In this document: positions 26,223 through 34,867 of the stretch, one piece after another
Numbering within the stretch: the first letter of the stretch is position 1
How the letters are laid out: the number at the start of each line of letters is the position of its first letter
Assembly (NCBI RefSeq): GCF_013204845.1
Contig: NZ_JABMKY010000020.1
Coordinates: 1-64,000 of the forward strand
Source of the DNA: Paenibacillus qinlingensis
GTDB lineage: Bacteria; Bacillota; Bacilli; Paenibacillales; NBRC-103111
Reading direction: 5' to 3'
Length of the DNA: 64,000 nt
Made by a program: the position numbers and the translations under genes
The notes under the pieces: generated by a model
Databases searched by the model: none
What the model was told of the DNA's origin: nothing
Seen by the model: the letters and a program-made list of their open reading frames with translations, nothing else

Positions 26223-28685
26223 ATGGCAATAGATCAAGTTACGAAAAAAACACTGCAACGAGCCTCCTTGGAGATGAGTCTTAAACCGTTCAAGAGCCTG
26301 AATCCTTCCGCGATTGACGAGGTTTGCACAGAGGCGCTGCGCCAATGGCAGCCGCTGTTGGAAATGGCCGAGGTGGCATCCATGCTGCTATGGGTATCAG
26401 ATGGCAGTGAAATCCTGACTTGGAAGGGGGAGATGGATGTCCCTTTTGAATGGGCGAGATACATTGGATTTGCGAATGAGGAAATGTTCGGTCATGTTAC
26501 GGATAACAAGGACCCTCATATTGCTCGTCCCTATATCAGTGAGCCTGTTACCTTCACTTATGGGGATCTGAAACGAGTAATTGCATCATTCAAACGGATC
26601 GCTGCAGAGAAGTTTGGTGTCAAGCTGGAGGTTGGTGCTACTTTCGATGCAGGGCCGGAGTTCGCTTATTCCGATTTTAAATATAAGGATCATCCGGAAA
26701 TTAATCGGGCGGAGATCGGCGGCAAGTACGTATCCCTAAAAACACACTACACCGTCGTTTGCAGTTGGTCGAAATTGAAGGGGGATTCCGTGAGTTATGC
26801 GGCGTATCCAAATGGTATACCGGAGGATTTACCCTTCGGTGAATTTCTAGGAAAACAGTGCGCTAGTTATTTGCCTGCACTTGGATTTGATTATATTTGG
26901 TTTTCGAATGGGTTTGCACTCTCGTATTTTCCGTGGACCTATCTAGGAGCTAACTATAATGGGACGCAATTAGCGATTGCAGATTACGAGGAAGTTACGA
27001 CTAAGATACTTTCATTTTGGGATGCATTCAAGCTGGAATGTCCAGATATTCGAACGGAAATAAGAGGAACGAACTACGGGACTGGTATGGATCTGGCCAA
27101 AGATTATGTGCCGATGCAAAACCTGTACGACAAGGGTTATCTGACATATCCACCTCCGAACTCCCCCTGGGGAGCGTTGAATTACGATTTTGGACTCGAA
27201 ATCACAGGCTACTTGTCACGGATTGCCGAGCTTCCGAAGGATACCTATATGTATCGTTTTTATGCGAATGATCCTTGGTTCTGGCAAAATCCATGGTTCG
27301 ACTACTATGATCGAGAGCCACACGATATTTATTGCCCGCTGGCAGCGGCAAGGATGAATGCAGAGGGAGGTGTAGAGCCGCCTGGCGTCGTGCAAATTCT
27401 AACGATTGATACGGAAAATGGGGAACTGCAAGCGGAAAGCGCATCTGAAATTATTCCCCACATTCGTAAAGCACTCAAAGATGCACCTGATCAGGTCGGT
27501 GTTGTCACCTGGCTATATCCATTTCGTGAGCTTCATGAAGTGTTGCAAGTGGATCGGGAGGCAACTGGCCGTGTATTCTTTCACGATTGGTTTATTCGCA
27601 ATGCAATCAATGAAGGATTGCCGCTGAATACCGTACTCGGAACGGATACCTATCGGGCAATGACGGCAGAAGCTAAAGAGAAGTTGAAAAGCACTGTGCT
27701 CTTGATTTCGACAGCAGGATTAACGAGGGAATTGATCGAAGAGATTGAGGCACTCGTAACCGATGGTGCACAGGTATTGCTCTATGGGGACGTGCTGGAG
27801 CCAGTGTTATTAGATATGCTTCAATTGCAGAGGGAGCAGCCTTTAGAAGGTGATTTTGAGCTGAGCATTTCACTTTCGCAGGATGAGATTGGAGAGCAGG
27901 TATCTTCTCATAAGCTTAGACATCGTGCTGATATTGGGGATGGCGGGTTGAGCTTGGCACTCCAGGATAACGCACATTCGACAACAAACATACATGCCGT
28001 AGCTGTTCAAAATGGGGTGAAACGCGCCTTTGCTGTATCACGAAGTGAGGCGGATTGGAAGGGGGGAAGAATCGGTTGGTTGCGCGGATCTTTACCATTC
28101 CAGCCAGCTGGAGTCACGCATCTGCCGATTCGGCAAGAGGCAGAATGGTATGATTCTTCGGTATTATTGCGATATATGCTGCAGCCATTTGGTTATCATC
28201 TAGTACAGAAAAAGCAAACAACCGAATCGCAATCGGCCCTAACTTTCATCTCGCGTCATGAGAACGCGTTCTGGTTCACGGGTTGTAAGCAGAATACGAC
28301 TGTTCAGCTCCAAATCGGACTCCCAGAAGGTGTGCCGTTATTTCCTGGACAATCGGTTCAGTTAGGGAGCGACACAGGCATATACGCATTAGACCGCACT
28401 TTCCATGAGGAATGCCGTATCGTGGTTTCGCAAAAGGGGCAATCGAGTGTGCTTTGCCGAGAAAATTCGGTGTTCCCCATGCCCAATCGTCAGCCTAGAC
28501 GCAATCTGACCGTTTGGCATTTGAAAGACGCCAATCTCACGTTGTTCCCACCGGTTGAAGCTATTGCTGCAGGGATCGTAGTAGTCAGATTAAACGAGAA
28601 AGAGTTTCTCGATCTTACAGATGCTTGCCAAGGGGATCGCATTTATCTAGAGGGAATTACAGGTCGAATAGATCTACTTTGGTAA
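26223..28685 (+). CDS. Unrecognised 820-residue protein, candidate glycoside hydrolase
   Basis: ATG 26223 follows GAGGAGAGA. No signal peptide, so probably cytoplasmic. I do not recognise a named family. Residues ~10-420 alternate beta strands and helices with many aromatic residues (ASMLLWVSDGSE, EVGATFDAGPEF, FDYIWFSNGFALSYFPWTY, TEIRGTNYGTGMDLAKDY, YRFYANDPWFWQNPWFDYYD), which resembles a TIM-barrel glycosidase with candidate acids at the GATFDAGPEF and TEIRGTN strand ends. Residues ~470-545 look like a Rossmann-type or amidotransferase-like domain (STVLLISTAGL, GAQVLLYGDV), as found after the barrel in GH42-like enzymes. The rest is beta-rich. Its place between import permeases and an SGNH esterase suggests action on the imported sugar. 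Confidence 0.6.
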   Translation: MAIDQVTKKTLQRASLEMSLKPFKSLNPSAIDEVCTEALRQWQPLLEMAEVASMLLWVSDGSEILTWKGEMDVPFEWARYIGFANEEMFGHVTDNKDPHIARPYISEPVTFTYGDLKRVIASFKRIAAEKFGVKLEVGATFDAGPEFAYSDFKYKDHPEINRAEIGGKYVSLKTHYTVVCSWSKLKGDSVSYAAYPNGIPEDLPFGEFLGKQCASYLPALGFDYIWFSNGFALSYFPWTYLGANYNGTQLAIADYEEVTTKILSFWDAFKLECPDIRTEIRGTNYGTGMDLAKDYVPMQNLYDKGYLTYPPPNSPWGALNYDFGLEITGYLSRIAELPKDTYMYRFYANDPWFWQNPWFDYYDREPHDIYCPLAAARMNAEGGVEPPGVVQILTIDTENGELQAESASEIIPHIRKALKDAPDQVGVVTWLYPFRELHEVLQVDREATGRVFFHDWFIRNAINEGLPLNTVLGTDTYRAMTAEAKEKLKSTVLLISTAGLTRELIEEIEALVTDGAQVLLYGDVLEPVLLDMLQLQREQPLEGDFELSISLSQDEIGEQVSSHKLRHRADIGDGGLSLALQDNAHSTTNIHAVAVQNGVKRAFAVSRSEADWKGGRIGWLRGSLPFQPAGVTHLPIRQEAEWYDSSVLLRYMLQPFGYHLVQKKQTTESQSALTFISRHENAFWFTGCKQNTTVQLQIGLPEGVPLFPGQSVQLGSDTGIYALDRTFHEECRIVVSQKGQSSVLCRENSVFPMPNRQPRRNLTVWHLKDANLTLFPPVEAIAAGIVVVRLNEKEFLDLTDACQGDRIYLEGITGRIDLLW

Positions 28686-28708
28686 GTGTACTAAGGGGAA
28701 GACAAGCG

Positions 28709-29695
28709 ATGGAGCTACGAAGTCAGATGGGGGAAGCATTCGTTTTCCCAGGTACAGAGAAGCAAAAGATGCGTTACCGACCGTATGGTGGTGAAAGCGG
28801 TGTGCAGCTGAGGAGTCATCCCGATGCCCTGCATCCTGATAACCGCCAATTCCAGCAGGGGATTGACTACATGGTCGATGGCGAGGATGGAACCATCTAT
28901 CGCATGGCAAGAGGTGCCATTCCCAATTGGGCGGTCCATCCTTTGTATGGGCAGGAACGGTTTGATCACCGCGATTATGAGAAGATTTCAAATGCTACCT
29001 ATACGGTTTATGCTGATTATGACTATAAGATAAAGCAGGTTGTTGTTGATGAAGACAGGGTGGCAGATGCGAGTAACTTGATGAAACGACTACAAGAGAA
29101 ACCATCTATTTCACTCGTCGTGCTTGGTGACAGCATCACAATGGGGGCCGAAATCCCCGATGTGAAATTCACATTTGCTCATCGATTTGCAGAGCAATTA
29201 CACTCTAAATTTTCATCATCAGAAGTTACGCTGTCAATGAAAGCCATAGGCGGTGAAACAAGCGGGCGTGGCTTGCTTCGTTTACAGGAGGATGTGATCG
29301 CTTCCCGACCCGATGTGGTGACGATTGGCTATGGTATGAATGATCAAAATGGGGATGTGGACAGAGGGAATAGCGTTCCACCATCTGAATTTGAACAACA
29401 TATCGCTGCCATGATCGAACAGCTTCGCGCGCAGACGGACGCAGCTATCATTCTAATCACACCTTGCCTACCTAATCCAAGTTGGCATTTCGCAAGCAGA
29501 AATGTAGCAGAATACGCTGACAGTTTGCGGCGACTTGCCATTCATTTTAAGGTAGCACTCGCAGACGTTCAGAAACTATGGGTAGCTGAATTAGCAGCAG
29601 GCAAATCAAACGCGAGTCTATTGATGAATAACGTCAATCATCCGAATGAATACGGGCACTCGCTGTACGCAAGGGCATTGGCGGAGTTACTTTGA
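28709..29695 (+). CDS. SGNH/GDSL hydrolase (carbohydrate esterase-like)
   Basis: ATG 28709 after AAGGGGAAG gives 328 residues. Residues 1-130 form an accessory beta domain. The SGNH domain follows: block I VVLGDSITMG with Ser142 as nucleophile, block II Gly in IGGETS, block III IGYGMND with the Asn, and a terminal NNVNHPNEYGH where the His is present but the usual Asp three residues before it is Asn. No signal peptide, so it acts inside the cell, probably removing acetyl or other esters from imported sugars. It is the last gene of the locus, 23 bases after the 820-residue protein. Confidence 0.88.
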   Translation: MELRSQMGEAFVFPGTEKQKMRYRPYGGESGVQLRSHPDALHPDNRQFQQGIDYMVDGEDGTIYRMARGAIPNWAVHPLYGQERFDHRDYEKISNATYTVYADYDYKIKQVVVDEDRVADASNLMKRLQEKPSISLVVLGDSITMGAEIPDVKFTFAHRFAEQLHSKFSSSEVTLSMKAIGGETSGRGLLRLQEDVIASRPDVVTIGYGMNDQNGDVDRGNSVPPSEFEQHIAAMIEQLRAQTDAAIILITPCLPNPSWHFASRNVAEYADSLRRLAIHFKVALADVQKLWVAELAAGKSNASLLMNNVNHPNEYGHSLYARALAELL

Positions 29696-29717
29696 ACTAG
29701 GAAATGGCACTTAGTTA

Positions 29718-29925
29718 GGTTGTATATCCAATTAAATGGAAAATATCCAGCTAATTTTGTCCAATTCAGCGTTCAAGATGGATTAACTGGAAAATGTACA
29801 GCTAATTACTCCAATTTCACTCGGAATCGCCAAATTGTTTAAAATTAGCTGTAGGTTCTCCATCTATTGTTCATATTTGGCACAAATGTAGTAGAATAGA
29901 TGTAATTTTTACAGGTAATTTGCCA
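29718..29925. repeat. Dispersed intergenic repeat, copy 3
   Basis: Carries the same word family as copies 1, 2 and 4: AATTAAATGGAAAATATCCAG, ATTAACTGGAAAATGTACAGC, AAATTAGCTGTAGGTTCTCC, ATAGATGTAATTTTTACAGG. The alternate complementary words could fold into long hairpins. Nothing else is visible in 29696-29954. Confidence 0.8.
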
Positions 29926-29954
29926 CAGAACAACCAGCCACTTCCGGAACCAAT

Positions 29955-29998
29955 AAAGCCCCTAACCTGAAGCAATTGCTTCGAGTTAGGGGCTTTTT
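29955..29998. terminator. Bidirectional terminator between the esterase and lrgB
   Basis: AAAGCCCCTAAC pairs with GTTAGGGGCTTTTT and encloses GAAGCAATTGCTTC, a perfect inner stem. It serves the esterase transcript (plus) and lrgB (minus), whose stop codon overlaps its edge. Confidence 0.9.
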
Positions 29999-29999
29999 G

Positions 30000-30692
30000 C
30001 TAGCTAAACCACCAATATACCGGAATAAACAAAATCGATGTTATTATCCCGGCAGCGCCCATGGCGAAGCCGCTCATACTGCCTTCCTCCTCCGAATCTT
30101 TGAGGAGGCGTGCAGTGCCTATCCCATGCGCAGCGGTGCCAACGGCGATGCCGATGGACAGCGAATCGCGCCATCCGAGCCAAGTCAGGAGCCTCCGGCC
30201 GATCATGCTGCCGAATAGCCCGGTGAGCACTGTTAACACGGCTGTTAGCTCCGGCAAGCCGCCGAGATGGCGCGTTATTTCAAGCGCGATCGGCGAGCTA
30301 ACGGATTTGGGCAGCATGCTTAGCAGAATCTCGCGGCTTCCGCCGAGCAGTCCAACCAGCGCAGCGGCGGTGACAATGCCGGATACGGATCCGATCGTAA
30401 CCGCAAGCAGGATGCTAGTGAGGTGTTTCTTAATCAATCCCGCATGCTTATACAGCGGTACGCCTAACGCTACGGTTGCTGGCCCTAGCAACAAGGTAAT
30501 CATATCCGCGCCTACTTTGTAGGCGGCATAAGGAATGTGGAAGCTAAGCAGGATACAGATAATAAAACCTGAACATACAAAGAGAGGATGCAGCCACCGC
30601 CACTGCCGATGAATAAATTGAGCAGCCGTATAGGCGACGACACTAAGTGCGATGCCGAACATTGGGTTCATAAGCCATGCGGTGGTCGTCAT
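30000..30692 (-). CDS. lrgB: LrgB/CidB-family membrane protein
   Basis: A 230-residue, very hydrophobic protein with about six to eight membrane segments. Diagnostic words include LLGPATVALGVPLYKH, LPKSVSSPIALEITRHLGG and GIAVGTAAHGIGTARLL. The family works with LrgA/CidA in murein hydrolase export control, programmed lysis and pyruvate-related transport. It overlaps lrgA by four bases (ATGA), showing translational coupling. Whether this pair is Lrg-type or Cid-type cannot be decided from sequence. Confidence 0.95.
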   Translation of the reverse strand: MTTTAWLMNPMFGIALSVVAYTAAQFIHRQWRWLHPLFVCSGFIICILLSFHIPYAAYKVGADMITLLLGPATVALGVPLYKHAGLIKKHLTSILLAVTIGSVSGIVTAAALVGLLGGSREILLSMLPKSVSSPIALEITRHLGGLPELTAVLTVLTGLFGSMIGRRLLTWLGWRDSLSIGIAVGTAAHGIGTARLLKDSEEEGSMSGFAMGAAGIITSILFIPVYWWFS

Positions 30693-31087
30693 TTCATCCC
30701 ACCTTCGGCTGTCTTTTGCCCATTTGCGCTAGAAGGCACGGGGTGTCTTTGATCTTCACGGTTTGTCATTTTAGAGGTAATAAATCCAGTCACAAGAAGG
30801 ACAGCTACTGAACTCCCCATGACGCCAACACTGATCGAAAGCCAATTCCGCCCGATTAGCGGGAAGAAGGCCATCGTTCCCACGACAAATGGCAGAAAAA
30901 ACAGCATCATATGGCCCGTGAACCAATTCGCCGTCGTTTCTACCCATTCGAGTTTCACTAGCTTAGCAAATAGCGCGATGGTAAAAAGAATAAGTCCTAT
31001 CACATTCCCGGGGAGCGGGATGTGAAAGCTCGTTTGAAGCCAAATGCCGATAAAATTAAAGGCAAGTAAAATCGCGAGTCCTAGCAT
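30689..31087 (-). CDS. lrgA: LrgA/CidA-family holin-like protein
   Basis: A 132-residue protein with four membrane segments: FNFIGIWLQTSFHIPLPGNV, VIGLILFTIALFAKLV, MMLFFLPFVVGTMAFFPLIG and VGVMGSSVAVLLVTGFI. The PLPGNVIGL and FFLPFVVG words are typical of LrgA. A polar 25-residue tail carries the coupled start of lrgB. AGGAG precedes the ATG at 31087. Two 20-bp direct repeats lie upstream. Confidence 0.95.
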   Translation of the reverse strand: MLGLAILLAFNFIGIWLQTSFHIPLPGNVIGLILFTIALFAKLVKLEWVETTANWFTGHMMLFFLPFVVGTMAFFPLIGRNWLSISVGVMGSSVAVLLVTGFITSKMTNREDQRHPVPSSANGQKTAEGGMK

Positions 31088-31110
31088 AAGGGTCTCCTGT
31101 CTGTCGTATT

Positions 31111-31155
31111 CGTCTGTAATTTTGGCCTATTGTAACGTCTGTAATTTTGGTCTAT
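31111..31155 (-). promoter_or_regulatory. Paired 20-bp direct repeats before lrgAB
   Basis: CGTCTGTAATTTTGGCCTAT (31111-31130) and the same with one change (31136-31155), 25 bp apart. On the minus strand a TACAAT box (31134-31129) falls between them, 42 bases before the lrgA start. Tandem sites two to three helical turns apart fit a dimeric activator such as a LytTR-type regulator. An inverted CGTAATC/GATTACG at about 31169-31196 may end the upstream kinase transcript. Confidence 0.6.
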
Positions 31156-31212
31156 CTTCTTGGCCTCTCGTAATCTTCTATCTTCTTAAAGTGATTACGG
31201 AAGGGAATCGCA

Positions 31213-33021
31213 CTATCGTGCAGGAATGCGTATCCTCACAATAGTCCCTTCGCCTAACTGACTTTCCACTTCAACCCCATACGAATCACCAAAGTAGAAA
31301 ACAATACGATCATGCACATTTTTGATGCCTATATGTGTTTCGTCCAGTGTGTCTGAAGGCTGGGCAAGTCGATTTCGCAGCTGCCCAAGCTTGATTTCAT
31401 CCATGCCAACTCCATTATCCTTGATCTGGATCAGTAAGTCATCCCCCGAAATATCGGAAGATACTTCTAGAAGCCCTGATTGACTGCTCCGCTCCAATCC
31501 ATGTACGAAGGCATTCTCAATCAGCGGTTGCAGCGAAAAATGCAGAACTTGCAAAGTCTCACTATTCACAGAGAGTTCTTCCCGATATTGAATTTTATCC
31601 CCGAAGCGCAGCTGTTGAATTTTCACATACAGGCGAATATGGATTAATTCCTCCTGTAAAGTAACCGTTTCTTTCCCCGTTTGGATATGAATGCGGAACA
31701 AGCGGCCTAGAATACCGACCATTTCACCGACATCTCGTTGTCCGCTGATAATCGCCTTCATTTGAATCGTTTCCAGCACATTGGCGAGAAAATGCGGATT
31801 GATCTGACTTTTCAAAGCGCCATATTGCGCGACCTTCTGCTGAGCTTTGGCCATAGAGGAACGCTCAATATAGTTCTGCAAGTCTTCTAGCATTTTACGG
31901 ATACCTTGATACAGCACGCCGAACTCATCCTGCCGGTCCGAGCTAAGATCGACATCAAAATTGCCTAACCCAACCATTTTTACCTTGCGGCTCAGTAGAA
32001 TGATAGGCTTTGTCACGCGCGCGGAAAGAATGAACATGAATAATACCGCAGTTCCTAAGGATAAGAAGGCTAGTGCTAATATGATTTTGATCAAAATCTC
32101 CGCTTGTTTCGTCATTTCTTTCTCATCAATGGATTGGATGACCTTCCAGCCCGAGTAGGGCGAGGTCACGAAGTTAATGAACGAATTGGCCCCGGCAAAA
32201 TACGCGTAGAAGCTTCCATTTTCAGCACTCAATACAGTCTGAAGCTTCTGATTCTCGAGTGTGATCGGTACATTGGCATTCGCAGACGTACTTTCGGAAT
32301 TATAAATACTAGCACCATGACTATCAATAATGGTAAAGTTGCGTTTACTCGTCTCGGACAATTTCAGTATTTCCCGTAACGAGTCTAAGCGAATATCGAT
32401 GAGCATAACCCCGAGTGGCTGCTTGCTTCCTACCTTATTAATGACCCTCGCGATGGAAATAACGGGATCCTTGGCATTCACACGATGGAAGGGGAGGTGC
32501 GTTCCGAATAGAACGATGCCACCTTTACTTTGCTGTGTCTGCAAGTACCAATCCTCATGCGTGAAATCTTCCACATCATAATCCGAGCGATTAAAATTTG
32601 CCGAGTAAAAGACACGAGAACCTGCGTAAATTTGTACGCTATCCACATTTTTAATGGTCATTTCAATCGAACTGACGAAGTGTTCAATCGTATTCCCGTA
32701 TTGAATCCGCTGATCATTGCTGTTCTCGTCGCCATCCGCAACCCAGTGCTCCAAGGCATTCTGCAGTTGCCCATCCATTTGCGCGTTGAGCGTCCCTTTC
32801 TCAATACTTTGCAAATATTGGTCAATATTGAAGGACAGGTTCGTGAGAATCAGATTCGAGGAGCTCTGGTACTCATTTTTGACGGCTTGGATGGAAAAGA
32901 AATAGATAATCACCGAGATAATCAATAAAGGAACGGTGATAATCAGGATCATAAGCACGAAGATTTGATGATTAACATGCTTCATCCGGTAATGCTGTGA
33001 GAGTCGCCGCCATGTGTTCAA
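31213..33021 (-). CDS. YesM-type sensor histidine kinase
   Basis: A TTG start at 33021, seven bases after GGGGGTGG, gives 602 residues. There is an N-terminal membrane segment (about 20-45), a dCACHE-like extracellular sensor (to ~300), a second membrane segment (IILALAFLSLGTAVLFMF), HAMP (KPIILLSRKVKMVGLGNF), the His_kinase domain with QINPHFLANVLETI, and an ATPase domain (IENAFVHGLE, DNGVGMDE). It lies four bases after its response regulator gene and is transcribed away from the sialic-acid-type operon, which it probably controls. Confidence 0.94.
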   Translation of the reverse strand: MNTWRRLSQHYRMKHVNHQIFVLMILIITVPLLIISVIIYFFSIQAVKNEYQSSSNLILTNLSFNIDQYLQSIEKGTLNAQMDGQLQNALEHWVADGDENSNDQRIQYGNTIEHFVSSIEMTIKNVDSVQIYAGSRVFYSANFNRSDYDVEDFTHEDWYLQTQQSKGGIVLFGTHLPFHRVNAKDPVISIARVINKVGSKQPLGVMLIDIRLDSLREILKLSETSKRNFTIIDSHGASIYNSESTSANANVPITLENQKLQTVLSAENGSFYAYFAGANSFINFVTSPYSGWKVIQSIDEKEMTKQAEILIKIILALAFLSLGTAVLFMFILSARVTKPIILLSRKVKMVGLGNFDVDLSSDRQDEFGVLYQGIRKMLEDLQNYIERSSMAKAQQKVAQYGALKSQINPHFLANVLETIQMKAIISGQRDVGEMVGILGRLFRIHIQTGKETVTLQEELIHIRLYVKIQQLRFGDKIQYREELSVNSETLQVLHFSLQPLIENAFVHGLERSSQSGLLEVSSDISGDDLLIQIKDNGVGMDEIKLGQLRNRLAQPSDTLDETHIGIKNVHDRIVFYFGDSYGVEVESQLGEGTIVRIRIPAR

Positions 33022-33025
33022 AAGT

Positions 33026-34645
33026 CTACCACCCCCATTTCTTCCGATAATCGGTTGGTGTCATATTCGTAATGCTTCGGAATGTTTTGACGAAATGCTT
33101 ATAGCTTTTATACCCGCACATCGTGCACACATCCGTTACTAGGTACTCAGGCTTCTTCAAGCATTCTTGCGCATAATGGATGCGAATTTCAGTCACAAAC
33201 CGCATGTAGTTCTTATCTAGCTTTCTTTTGAAAATACGGCTTAAATACGATGGATTATAAAAGAAACGATCGGCCACCATTTGCAGAGTAATGTCTTGGT
33301 CGATATGCTCTTTAATATAAGCTTCAATATGATCGAAAATAAGCACATCCGGATGATTCGTTGAAGAGAACTCATCTCGATACACATCGCTGACTTGCAC
33401 CATCCAAGCGGCTAGCCAGCTGAAAAGGGTATGGAGCGTCGGGAAATCATCGACACACGTTAGTTTTAGCAGTTTTTCACTGTAAACGCCTTCAACAGGA
33501 ATGCCATTGCGGTGGGCAAAGCGAACGATGGTGGAGATGATTTCTTGCATAAAGGCGAATCCGCGATCCATCGAAGTATGGGGTAAATGTATGCTCAAAT
33601 CCTGAGCGAGTCGGTGCATTAGTGTCTCAATATCCTTGTGATTACCGCTTTCAAGTCCAGCAAGTATGCGACTCTTATCAGCTTCTTCAAGAAGAAGACG
33701 TGAATCTTTGGTACGAGTCGGTGACTCATTGGCTGCGATTGGAAAGAAGATCTGTCGCTTGTCCTGATAATAGCGTTGATATAGCGCTTGATCGGTTTGA
33801 CGAAGCAACTGTGTTAATTGCGTGCTATCCGATGTTGGTTTACCAATCGCCATGAAAAAGCCGGAATCATAACTTGGAAGTGAGTCGAGGTTAGCCTCGT
33901 ACGTCCTCATTTGATCATCCAATACCGCTACGGCATAGCATTTGTTCTTATCTATATAGAAGAATAATTGTGGGGGAATACTGGAACTAGACAGTATTTC
34001 TAACGCGGCTCGAATGATGCGTTCAGCATGCTGTTGAAACGTTCTTCTTTCGTAAGTTTGTGAAGAATTCATAGGTAACCATGTGACCACAATAGGTAGA
34101 TACTTAATGGTCAAATGCCCGAAGTCGTTGAGTTGTTGGCGTATGCCTTCCTCCCAAGCAGCGTGTTCATCTTCCAGTAAAAATTTGATCAACTGGTTGC
34201 TTTTAAAGCTTTTATTTTCGCTGGCTTGTTGTTCCAAGTTCGTACGTTGTGCTCGTTCATTATGTCTTTGTTTAAGTGTAGTCATACAGCTTTGAATAGT
34301 CGAAAAGCTTTCTTCATACTCCAGTGGCTTTAAGAGAAAGGCATGCACGCCGCCAAGACGGATCGCCTTTTGAGCATATTCAAAGTCATTGAAGCCAGTC
34401 AAAATAATAAAGAGGGTATCCGGGAGTGTCGCTCGAATGTGTTCAATCATCTGAAGTCCGTCCATTTCGGGCATGCGAATATCCGTGATGATGAGATCAG
34501 GTTGCTCATGTAGAGCTGTGAGCCAGCCTTCCTTGCCATTTGCAGCTTCAACAATCGTAGTGACACCAAGTTCTGCCCAGTCAAAATAATGCTGCAAGCC
34601 AGCTCTGATTAGTGGTTCATCCTCGACAATTAGTAGTTTATACAT
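33026..34645 (-). CDS. YesN-type response regulator (receiver plus AraC domain)
   Basis: A 539-residue protein. Receiver domain 1-120 with VEDEP and phospho-acceptor D55 (IITDIRMPE); central region of unknown sensing role; AraC domain at ~437-537 (ITLQMVADRFFYNPSYLSRIFK; LVTDVCTMCGYKSYKHFVKT; ITNMTPTDYRKKW). The start is divergent from the binding-protein gene at 34868 with about 220 bp between, the usual arrangement for direct control of an import operon. Confidence 0.94.
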   Translation of the reverse strand: MYKLLIVEDEPLIRAGLQHYFDWAELGVTTIVEAANGKEGWLTALHEQPDLIITDIRMPEMDGLQMIEHIRATLPDTLFIILTGFNDFEYAQKAIRLGGVHAFLLKPLEYEESFSTIQSCMTTLKQRHNERAQRTNLEQQASENKSFKSNQLIKFLLEDEHAAWEEGIRQQLNDFGHLTIKYLPIVVTWLPMNSSQTYERRTFQQHAERIIRAALEILSSSSIPPQLFFYIDKNKCYAVAVLDDQMRTYEANLDSLPSYDSGFFMAIGKPTSDSTQLTQLLRQTDQALYQRYYQDKRQIFFPIAANESPTRTKDSRLLLEEADKSRILAGLESGNHKDIETLMHRLAQDLSIHLPHTSMDRGFAFMQEIISTIVRFAHRNGIPVEGVYSEKLLKLTCVDDFPTLHTLFSWLAAWMVQVSDVYRDEFSSTNHPDVLIFDHIEAYIKEHIDQDITLQMVADRFFYNPSYLSRIFKRKLDKNYMRFVTEIRIHYAQECLKKPEYLVTDVCTMCGYKSYKHFVKTFRSITNMTPTDYRKKWGW

Positions 34646-34867
34646 GAAGTTCCCCCAGCTTGTTAGGACTTGAAACCGTGCGGTAAATCAAGTATAACAT
34701 TAAAATTATCGGAAAAGAGGCTGTCTGTTGCTGGAAAATGAACAGGTCAGAATAGGACTATGAATGTAAAGATACGGGGATTCTCCACGATATCAATATC
34801 ACGTATGCTTAGGGCACGGAATGAAACGAAGCATGTTTATTCCACAAACAATATCGGGGGTGCTCAA

